Shown here one piece after another: positions 1-5,974 of a stretch of 8,134 nt of DNA (position 1 is the stretch's first letter; each line of letters opens with the position of its first letter). The position numbers and the translations under genes are program-made. The notes beneath the pieces were generated by a model. The model was not told where the DNA came from, searched no databases, and was given only the letters and a program-made list of their open reading frames with translations. The DNA comes from Candidatus Neoflavobacterium equi (GTDB lineage Bacteria > Bacteroidota > Bacteroidia > Flavobacteriales > Flavobacteriaceae), in the NCBI GenBank assembly GCA_018065745.1, contig JAGHSS010000105.1, forward strand, positions 1 to 8,134, in the 5' to 3' direction.

Positions 1-1
1 A

Positions 2-2905
2 TTATATTTTCAATGCGTCATAAATGACCTGTTGGATGTTTTCACGCACATTGTGTTTAGATAATTTGTTGGTATTGCTGTCTGGAAAAGACCTGTTGGA
101 AATAAAGACATACAAAAGTCCGTTTTCTGGATCAACCCAAGTCATGGTACCTGTAAACCCGGTGTGTCCAAAACTCTTTTTGGATGCGCAACCACAGGTT
201 GGCCCTGCATTGCCCAATTGAGGTTTGTCAAATCCAAGCCCACGTCTGTTTCCAGTACTGCAGTCATAACAAGTATTGAATGCTTCAAGGGTTTCCGGCT
301 TGATGAATTGTTGTCCACCATAACGTCCCCCATTCAAATACATCTGCATCACTTTGGCAACGTCCAAGGCACTTCCAAAAAGTCCTGCATGACCTGCTAC
401 TCCATTCTGCATGGCTGCGGCCATATCATGCACATATCCCTGAACTTTTTCATATCTGAAATAATTGTCTTGTTCTGTTGGAGGAATCACAGACAAATCC
501 ATCTTTTGCAAGGGATTGTAAGTCATTGTGGTTGCACCCAACTTACTGTAAAACTTATCATTACTCAAGACAGCCAAAGATTTACCATAGGTCTTCTCTA
601 AATATTCTTTAAAGAGGATAAAGGTAAAATCACTGTATTTGTATTGTTTCTTTGCCAAAACAGGAGATTTGGCAATGGCACTGATCAGGGTGTCGTTGTA
701 ATCTTTTCTCAAAAACAAGTTTTCTGAAACCTGCATGGGAAAATCAGGACTGTAGGTCTTTCTGTAATACTGCTCTGACGGTTTGTTGTTGGCGTCCAAT
801 GTGGCTTTGTAAAAAGCAATCCACGGTTGGAAACCCGCCTGGTGCAACATCATATTTCTGACGGTAAAGTCTTTTTTGTCTGTATCATTAAACACCGGCA
901 AAAGCTCTCCCAATGTGGTGTCCAAGGTATAGCGCTTCTCTTCATAGGCCTGCATCATATTTGGCAAAGTGGACAGAATTTTTGTCAGAGAAGCCAAATC
1001 GTATACATCTGTGTTTTTAACGGCTATATTCTTGTTGTACTCGTGGTAACCAAAAGACTTTTCATAGACAATTTTCCCTTCTTTAGCCACCAATATCTGT
1101 AACCCTGGGGTCATGTTGTTGGCAATGGCTTGTTTGGCTAAATCGTCAATCTTATTCAATTTTACAGGATTAAATCCCATGGTTCCCGGCTGTGCATATC
1201 CCAAACGCTCAATGGCTGTGGTTTTAAAACCCGTTCCCACCGGCATGCTGCTGTGAATGGAAACTGGCAATTCTCCTTTGGCACCCAAGGCACCAAAAAT
1301 AACTTCTGCCGTTGCAATTTGTGCAAAATCGTGGTTTTGATACCCCACAATCACGTTGTTGATGTTGGAGTAATCTTTGATGTTCAACAAGGTGTACGGA
1401 CGCGCAAAAACACTTAAAATAACGTCATTTGATGCGCTAATTTGTTGAATCAGCTGAATTTCTGCCGCTGTAAAGTCGTTCTTTTTCCAAGCTCCATCTT
1501 CTTTGTGGTACCCAATAATTACCTTGGTGTATCCCTTTAAGGCCTCTAGTAATTTTACAGGATCGCGTTCTTCAACAACGTCAATGCGCGTATAACTCTT
1601 CAAGGTATTTTCAAAGGCTTGGTGTGCCCCGTCTCCAATCGCGACGTATGCAATGCGCTCTGCCTCCAAATTGCGAATGGGCAAAGCTCCGGTCTCTTTC
1701 TTAGCAATGGTGATCATCTCATCATACAACTGCTGGGAAAGGTCATCATAAACAGCGTCATTTAAATCTGCTGCGATGTTTTTGGTCTCTATGGGTTTAT
1801 AATTGTTTAAACCGACCAAGTATTTGTACAACAAAATCTTTTTGACAGAATGCATCAAACGGTCTTCTGTGAATTTCTTTTGCTCAAAAGCCGTTCTAAA
1901 CTTGGCAACAGCCAAGGGCACGTTCTCTGCAAAGAGCATGACGTCATTACCAGCAAGGAAGGCTGCCAAATCAATATCTCCTGGCGCTTTGAAATTACTT
2001 GCCCCTTTCATGTTCAAGGCATCTGTAAAGATCAACCCGTCAAATTTGTAATCTTCTTTTAACAACTCCGTCACTGTGGCATAAGAAAGTGAAGTGGGCA
2101 CTCCTTTGGTTGGTTCCAGAGCTGGAACGTCCAAATGTGCTACCATAACGCTGGACATCCCATTTTGGATGGCAGAACGGTAAGGATACAACTCCATTTC
2201 AGTCAACGCCTTTTTATCTGTAGCTAAGAACGGCAGTGTGTGGTGTGAATCAGAATTGGTGTCTCCGTGTCCAGGAAAGTGTTTCCCAGTGGCAAAGACG
2301 CCGTTTTTCTGAATACCTTTCATCAATGCGATCGCCTGTGTGGTGACGCGGTATTTGTTTTCTCCAAAAGAGCGGTTTCCAATAATCGGGTTCAGCGGGT
2401 TGGAATTGATGTCCAACACGGGAGCAAAATTAAAGTGGATGCCCAAGCGCTTTGCCTGTGCTGCCATTTGGTTCCCCAGTTTCTCCAATAATTTGGGATT
2501 CTGAATGGCACCCAAACTCATGTTGAAAGGGAATCTGTATGTGGAATCCAGGCGCATGGCCAACCCCCATTCTGCGTCGATGCCGACAAATAGAGGTAAT
2601 TTGGATTTTGATTGCAACCTGTTGGTGATGCGTGCTTGCCTGCCGGGACCGCCTTGAAAGAAAATCACCCCACCAATTTGGTTTTCTGTGATCAACTTTT
2701 CAACAGACGCCACATGTGCTTCATTTTTGTTGGAATATGCAGCAACCATAAACAACTGACCTACTTTTTGATCCAAGTTCATTTGGTTGTATACACTGTC
2801 CACCCAGACGGAGGCCTTTTTGGTATCTTGAGGGAAATGAGTGATTGCTTTTTGGCCATAGGTTACTTGGGCCAAGAGACATACTGCAAAAATGGTTTTA
2901 CGCAT
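2..2905 (-). CDS. Exported GH3 beta-N-acetylglucosaminidase (NagZ-type) fused to a serine beta-lactamase-fold hydrolase
   Basis: This 967-residue two-enzyme fusion probably acts on peptidoglycan fragments in the periplasm. Residues 1-17 form a signal peptide (basic MRK, hydrophobic core, likely cleavage after VTYG). The GH3 barrel spans about 40-370. It carries the KHFPGHGDT motif at 208-216, the Asp219-Ser-His221 dyad that NagZ enzymes use as acid/base, and the likely nucleophile Asp295 in FTDALNMKG. About 395-555 looks like the second GH3 domain. About 580-960 is a class C beta-lactamase/PBP-like domain with SxxK (Ser639, Lys642), YSD (757-759) and HTG (914-916) in place of KTG. The domain order matches Bacillus NagZ followed by AmiE, so the inferred role is to remove GlcNAc and then the stem peptide. 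Four cysteines (879, 882, 904, 906) sit just before HTG. The start gives a complete signal peptide. It is the last gene on the strand, and a terminator separates it from the previous gene. The fusion call is firm; the substrate of the C-terminal half is inferred. Confidence 0.93.
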   Translation of the reverse strand: MRKTIFAVCLLAQVTYGQKAITHFPQDTKKASVWVDSVYNQMNLDQKVGQLFMVAAYSNKNEAHVASVEKLITENQIGGVIFFQGGPGRQARITNRLQSKSKLPLFVGIDAEWGLAMRLDSTYRFPFNMSLGAIQNPKLLEKLGNQMAAQAKRLGIHFNFAPVLDINSNPLNPIIGNRSFGENKYRVTTQAIALMKGIQKNGVFATGKHFPGHGDTNSDSHHTLPFLATDKKALTEMELYPYRSAIQNGMSSVMVAHLDVPALEPTKGVPTSLSYATVTELLKEDYKFDGLIFTDALNMKGASNFKAPGDIDLAAFLAGNDVMLFAENVPLAVAKFRTAFEQKKFTEDRLMHSVKKILLYKYLVGLNNYKPIETKNIAADLNDAVYDDLSQQLYDEMITIAKKETGALPIRNLEAERIAYVAIGDGAHQAFENTLKSYTRIDVVEERDPVKLLEALKGYTKVIIGYHKEDGAWKKNDFTAAEIQLIQQISASNDVILSVFARPYTLLNIKDYSNINNVIVGYQNHDFAQIATAEVIFGALGAKGELPVSIHSSMPVGTGFKTTAIERLGYAQPGTMGFNPVKLNKIDDLAKQAIANNMTPGLQILVAKEGKIVYEKSFGYHEYNKNIAVKNTDVYDLASLTKILSTLPNMMQAYEEKRYTLDTTLGELLPVFNDTDKKDFTVRNMMLHQAGFQPWIAFYKATLDANNKPSEQYYRKTYSPDFPMQVSENLFLRKDYNDTLISAIAKSPVLAKKQYKYSDFTFILFKEYLEKTYGKSLAVLSNDKFYSKLGATTMTYNPLQKMDLSVIPPTEQDNYFRYEKVQGYVHDMAAAMQNGVAGHAGLFGSALDVAKVMQMYLNGGRYGGQQFIKPETLEAFNTCYDCSTGNRRGLGFDKPQLGNAGPTCGCASKKSFGHTGFTGTMTWVDPENGLLYVFISNRSFPDSNTNKLSKHNVRENIQQVIYDALKI

Positions 2906-2925
2906 AGGGTATTTATAAATGGTTT

Positions 2926-2956
2926 AAAAAAAATCACCATGGTGGGCATGATGATT
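2926..2956 (-). terminator. Rho-independent terminator after the small conserved gene
   Basis: Read on the minus strand, a 10-bp stem (arms at 2956-2947 and 2941-2932, one G-U wobble) closes a 5-base loop. It runs straight into a T tract that continues to 2926. It lies 27 bases past the stop codon at 2983. The plus strand has no T tract after the hairpin, so it should act in the minus direction only. It separates the 160-residue gene from the GH3 fusion gene, which then needs its own promoter or readthrough. Confidence 0.75.
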
Positions 2957-2982
2957 GTGTATTTCTATAGATAACGTAAAGA

Positions 2983-3465
2983 TTAAAAAAATCTGCTGTG
3001 CCAACTATCGCTAGCGGGTACTTCCCAAAAATCTTGCCATTCTCCAAGATTATTTACCAAATTGTTAAAAACGATGGTATTTTCTGATACCGCCTTTTCT
3101 TTGGCCATGCGTTTGAAGTCAATTAGGGTTTTAAATGCAATGTGTTCTCCCAATTTGAACGTCACGTTCATCTTGTCTAAAAGGTCCACACTGTATTTTT
3201 CTTCCAAAGATTGAATAAAGTGAACGCTGGAATCAATAGCACATCCTGTAACGGCTTGCACTTCTTGGTTCACTGCAATAATGATGAATCTGTTGTATTT
3301 GATTTCAAATCCAGCCTCTAATGGTTGACTGTGCGCTGCCCAACCGCTGATGAAGGCAGTTAACGCTTCTTTGATTTCCTCCACTTCAGCATCGCTAAAT
3401 TTTCTGTTGGATTGATAGATCCAAATTCTGGACTCTTCTGGTAAGGTATTAAAATCTACTAACAT
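2983..3465 (-). CDS. Conserved Flavobacteriia protein of unknown function (often mislabelled ABC transporter ATPase)
   Basis: This 160-residue soluble protein has no signal peptide and no membrane segment. From memory, homologues in Flavobacteriia are about this length, begin with a similar acidic N-terminus, and are often named 'ABC transporter ATPase'. The sequence does not support that name: there is no Walker A (GxxxxGK[ST]), no LSGGQ signature and no Walker B. Visible features are IYQSNRKF near residues 16-23, a predicted helix about 24-40, a strand-like hydrophobic stretch NRFIIIAVNQ at 58-67, GCAIDSSVHF at 74-83, and an aromatic-rich tail containing FWEVPASDSWHSRFF (146-160). The fixed aromatic C-terminus suggests a conserved interaction surface, but I infer no function. 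It has a promoter box 19 bases upstream and a terminator downstream, so it is probably monocistronic. The start follows an A-rich leader typical of this phylum. It is a real gene; its function is unknown. Confidence 0.88.
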   Translation of the reverse strand: MLVDFNTLPEESRIWIYQSNRKFSDAEVEEIKEALTAFISGWAAHSQPLEAGFEIKYNRFIIIAVNQEVQAVTGCAIDSSVHFIQSLEEKYSVDLLDKMNVTFKLGEHIAFKTLIDFKRMAKEKAVSENTIVFNNLVNNLGEWQDFWEVPASDSWHSRFF

Positions 3466-3484
3466 AATTTTTTTGACTATACTA

Positions 3485-3492
3485 CAAATGTA
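3485..3492 (-). promoter_or_regulatory. Bacteroidota -7 promoter box for the small conserved gene
   Basis: The minus strand reads TACATTTG, an exact match to the TAnnTTTG -7 element used by the Bacteroidota primary sigma factor. It ends 19 bases before the ATG at 3465, which would give a leader of roughly 12-15 bases. I see no TTG at the usual -33 spacing, so the match rests on the -7 box alone. Confidence 0.55.
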
Positions 3493-3587
3493 AACTATTA
3501 TGGGAAATAAAAAAAATTTACAACTGCTTGTCCGTTTATTATCTGAGGGTTTGTATTACTCTTACTGACCTTGGCGCAGCTGCGTTA

Positions 3588-3686
3588 GGGGTGGTAGCGG
3601 CATCCTTTTTTGGAACACCTTCCAAAAAAGATACAGCGGACAACCCGGTCCTTTTGGCGTCGCTTGCGCGCCAAAGGGGAACGCCC
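3588..3686 (+). ncRNA. Structured intergenic RNA element, probably Flavo-1-like
   Basis: This 99-base element is more GC-rich than the DNA around it and folds as a three-way junction. The closing stem pairs 3589-3593 with 3682-3686. Hairpin one has a perfect 11-bp stem (3605-3615 with 3620-3630) and a 4-base loop. Hairpin two pairs 3649-3659 with 3669-3679 around a short GC-rich inner loop. Single-stranded segments hold two copies of AGCGG (3596-3600 and 3635-3639) and then ACAACCCGG. Three pairs are G-U wobbles only when read as plus-strand RNA (3592/3683, 3652/3676, 3649/3679) and would be A-C mismatches on the minus strand. That sets the likely orientation. The pattern (AGCGGCATCC, hairpin, GATA-AGCGGA, CCCGG, hairpin, ACGCCC) is one I remember recurring between Flavobacteriia genes; Flavo-1 is my best name for it, from memory. 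A 10-bp palindrome at 3575-3584 lies just upstream. No clear promoter was found. The structure is well supported; the family name and transcription are less sure. Confidence 0.6.
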
Positions 3687-3711
3687 AAAAAAGAATTCAA
3701 GAAATGACTAC

Positions 3712-3744
3712 AAAAAAAAACGGTATCCAAAAATTTGAATACCG
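3712..3744 (-). terminator. Strong rho-independent terminator closing the iron-sulfur gene pair
   Basis: On the minus strand, CGGTAT (3744-3739) pairs with ATACCG (3726-3721), with further A-T pairing inside the loop, followed at once by nine T residues (3720-3712). It begins 16 bases past the stop codon at 3761. On the plus strand the same hairpin is followed by a T-rich stretch (3745-3759), so it may also stop transcripts from the RNA element. Confidence 0.85.
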
Positions 3745-3760
3745 ATTTTGTTATTATTTA

Positions 3761-4549
3761 TTATAAGTCTTGTGCATTTGCAATGATCTCTGCAATGTCC
3801 ATCACTTTGATTTCTCCTTCTTTGTGATTGAACTTGACACCGTCTGTCAACATGGTGTTGCAGAATGGACATCCGGTTGCAACCACATCTGGGGCTACTT
3901 CCAAAACGTCATCTGTGCGCTCCATGTTTACTTCTCTGTCCCCTTTTTCAGGTTCTTTGAACATTTGAGCACCACCTGCACCACAGCATAAACCGTTTTT
4001 CTTTGAGCGTTTCATCTCTACTAATTCAGCGTCCAATTTTTGGATCAAATCCCTTGGTGCCTCATAGCTGTTATTCGCTCTTCCAAGATAACACGGGTCG
4101 TGGAAGGTGATTTTCTTTCCTTTGAAACTTCCGCCTTCAATGCGCAATCTTCCGTCATCTAAAAGGGATTTCAAAAATTCAGTGTGGTGAACAACCTCAT
4201 AACTACCACCCAATTCTGGGTATTCGTTTTTGATGGTATTGAAACAGTGTGGACATGCCGTTACTACTTTCTTCACCTCATAAGCGTTCATAACCTCAAT
4301 ATTCATCATGGCTTGCATCTGGAATAAAAATTCATTTCCAGCGCGTTTTGCAGGATCTCCTGTACAACTCTCTTCTGTTCCTAAAACGGCAAAAGGGACG
4401 TTGGCCTGATTCAATAATTTTACAAAGGCTTTTGTTATTTTCTTAGCTCTATCATCAAAACTACCTGAACATCCAACCCAGAATAATACTTCTGGTTGTT
4501 TGCCTTGGGCCATCATTTCAGCCATTGTTGGTACTACTAAGTTTGACAT
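3761..4549 (-). CDS. CCG-domain iron-sulfur subunit (HdrB/HdrD/GlpC C-terminal type), FadF/EtfD-like complex
   Basis: This 262-residue soluble protein has two tandem cysteine-rich CCG domains. Domain one uses Cys27, Cys62 and the pair Cys99/Cys102 (ACPHC). The second cysteine of its CCG is replaced by threonine (SCTGDPAKR). Domain two is canonical: Cys153, Cys188-Cys189-Gly and Cys227/Cys230 (GCPFC). The spacing suits a non-cubane 4Fe-4S cluster of the heterodisulfide reductase type. There is no signal peptide, so it should sit on the cytoplasmic face, bound to the membrane subunit encoded 25 bases upstream. Family relatives (FadF, EtfD, DsrK, HdrD, GlpC, LutA) pass electrons between a soluble donor and a membrane heme/quinone partner. 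I infer a route from electron-transfer flavoprotein or another soluble carrier to menaquinone, but the donor cannot be read from sequence. It is the last gene before a strong terminator. The start is the only ATG giving the full first domain with a usual N-terminus. Confidence 0.9.
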   Translation of the reverse strand: MSNLVVPTMAEMMAQGKQPEVLFWVGCSGSFDDRAKKITKAFVKLLNQANVPFAVLGTEESCTGDPAKRAGNEFLFQMQAMMNIEVMNAYEVKKVVTACPHCFNTIKNEYPELGGSYEVVHHTEFLKSLLDDGRLRIEGGSFKGKKITFHDPCYLGRANNSYEAPRDLIQKLDAELVEMKRSKKNGLCCGAGGAQMFKEPEKGDREVNMERTDDVLEVAPDVVATGCPFCNTMLTDGVKFNHKEGEIKVMDIAEIIANAQDL

Positions 4550-4574
4550 ATATCTATTTGTTGTAATCAGTTAG

Positions 4575-5903
4575 TTAATTTGCTTCATCTTTCCAGTTCA
4601 AACGGTCCATTTGGTTGTACTGCCATGGCGCACCGTTGTTCTCTACATTGGTCATCATGTTGTTCAACTCCATTGGAGCCGCACTTTGTTCCATAACCAA
4701 ATATCTGCGCATGTCCATAATGATGGACAACGGAGAGATATTTACTGGACATTCTTCCACGCAGGCATTACAAGAAGTACACGCCCAAAGCTCTTCTGGC
4801 GTGATGTAATCATTTAAAAGAGATTTGTTGTCTGGAACAAAAATACCGTTGTTGGCATCCATGTTTCTTCCAACTTCTTCCAAACGGTCACGGGTATCCA
4901 TCATGATCTTTCTTGGGGAAAGTTTCTTACCAGTAATATTTGCAGGACAAGATGAAGTACATCTTCCACATTCTGTACATGTATATGCATTCATTAATTG
5001 CACCCAGTTCAAATCTTGAACGTCGCTGGCACCAAATTTTGAAGGCGCTTCTGCTCCTTCTGCTGGCGCAGCAAATGGATCTGCATTTGGATCCATCATC
5101 AATTTCACCTCATTTGTTACAGAGGCTAAATTGTCAAATTTTCCATAGGGATTTAAATTGGCAAAAAACGTGTTTGGGAAAGCCAAGATGATGTGAAGGT
5201 GTTTTGAATAATACAAATAATTCATGAACGCCAAGACACCAATAATGTGCAACCACCAAGCTGAACGCTCAATCATATAAACCGCTCCGGCATTCATACC
5301 GTTGAACATTGGCGCTATGTATTGAGAGATTGGGAAAGACCCTACTTGTGTAAAGTGTGTGTAACCCACTTGTTGTAAATGGAAATCTGCTGCGTTCATC
5401 ACCAAGAAAAACACCATTAAGATGGTTTCAAAAAGGATGATGATGTTGGCGTCATTCTTAGCCCAACCTTTTAAGTCAATTGAATTTAAACGTTTTAATT
5501 TCACAATATTTCTTCTACAGAAGAACACTGCTACACCAAAAATGACTAAAAATGCTAAAATTTCAAAGGTTCCAATAAGGAAATCATAACCTCCACCAAG
5601 GAAAGACAACACGCGGTGTGTACCAAAAAGGCCGTCAATCATGATTTCAATCATTTCAATATTGATGATAATGAAACCAACATACACAAAGATATGCATG
5701 ATTCCCGCCACGGGGCGCTTTACCATTTTGGACTGCCCAAGGGCAATCATTGCCATGTTCTTCCAGCGCTCATTCGGCCTGTCTGTGCGGTCAATGTCTT
5801 GACCCAACTTGATGTTGCGAATAAGCTTTTTGACATTCTTGGCAAAAAATCCAAATCCGAGGATCAGGATGATAGCGAAAAGAATATTGTCTAAATAACT
5901 CAT
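4575..5903 (-). CDS. Membrane oxidoreductase subunit: NarI/HdrE-like cytochrome b segment plus two 4Fe-4S clusters
   Basis: This 442-residue protein has five likely membrane helices at about 4-21, 67-88, 105-128, 153-171 and 214-232. Histidines in or next to them (His70, His219, His235, His237) could bind heme b, as in NarI, HdrE and DsrM. An Ala/Pro/Glu-rich linker (about 272-292) leads to a ferredoxin-like domain with two 4Fe-4S motifs: Cys309, 312, 315, 319 and Cys375, 378, 381, 385. Each ends in CP, as in HdrC/GlpC-type proteins. The CCG subunit starts 25 bases after this gene. Together the two proteins (442+262 residues) match the domain order, and roughly the total length, of the single-chain Bacillus FadF (about 700 residues). 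I infer a membrane complex that feeds electrons into the quinone pool, possibly from fatty-acid oxidation. The leader is A-rich with CAAA repeats and has no visible promoter, so it may be co-transcribed with the MCE gene 71 bases upstream. Confidence 0.9.
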   Translation of the reverse strand: MSYLDNILFAIILILGFGFFAKNVKKLIRNIKLGQDIDRTDRPNERWKNMAMIALGQSKMVKRPVAGIMHIFVYVGFIIINIEMIEIMIDGLFGTHRVLSFLGGGYDFLIGTFEILAFLVIFGVAVFFCRRNIVKLKRLNSIDLKGWAKNDANIIILFETILMVFFLVMNAADFHLQQVGYTHFTQVGSFPISQYIAPMFNGMNAGAVYMIERSAWWLHIIGVLAFMNYLYYSKHLHIILAFPNTFFANLNPYGKFDNLASVTNEVKLMMDPNADPFAAPAEGAEAPSKFGASDVQDLNWVQLMNAYTCTECGRCTSSCPANITGKKLSPRKIMMDTRDRLEEVGRNMDANNGIFVPDNKSLLNDYITPEELWACTSCNACVEECPVNISPLSIIMDMRRYLVMEQSAAPMELNNMMTNVENNGAPWQYNQMDRLNWKDEAN

Positions 5904-5932
5904 AGATTAGATAGGATAGTTTAGTTAAAAAA

Positions 5933-5968
5933 TTTGTTTGTTTGTTTTATTGTTTTGCTTTGTTTGTG
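5933..5968. repeat. CAAA-type low-complexity tract in the leader of the membrane oxidoreductase gene
   Basis: On the plus strand this stretch holds three perfect TTTG units (5933-5944) followed by degenerate TTTTG/TTTG units. On the sense (minus) strand it is an almost pyrimidine-free AC-rich tract of CAAA type. It fills most of the 71-base gap between the MCE stop and the next start and contains no hairpin. An unstructured A-rich leader may help translation in a phylum that does not rely on Shine-Dalgarno sites; that role is inferred. Confidence 0.6.
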
Positions 5969-5974
5969 TTCTTT

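Noticed and set aside
164..601. 145-residue plus-strand reading frame
   Set aside because: It is antisense to the conserved serine hydrolase domain and its composition is that of a shadow frame.
2..1200. Beta-lactamase antibiotic resistance gene
   Set aside because: The SxxK/YSD/HTG pattern is of the beta-lactamase fold, but the fusion to a NagZ-type GH3 domain and the HTG variant point to peptidoglycan turnover.
2870..2905. Lipoprotein signal at Cys9 of the GH3 fusion protein
   Set aside because: The cysteine lies in the hydrophobic core without a usual lipobox, and a normal cleavage site follows near residue 17.
2936..2945. Perfect 10-bp palindrome CACCATGGTG as a repressor operator
   Set aside because: It is better explained as part of the terminator stem and loop, which pairs with a second arm and runs into a T tract.
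2612..2974. 120-residue plus-strand reading frame
   Set aside because: It lies antisense to the signal peptide and N-terminal GH3 coding sequence and runs through the terminator hairpin. The translation has no recognisable domain.
3539..3730. 63-residue minus-strand reading frame in the intergenic region
   Set aside because: It covers the whole structured RNA element and its hairpins, has no promoter or family resemblance, and its start falls inside the terminator. It is best explained as a chance frame over an RNA element.
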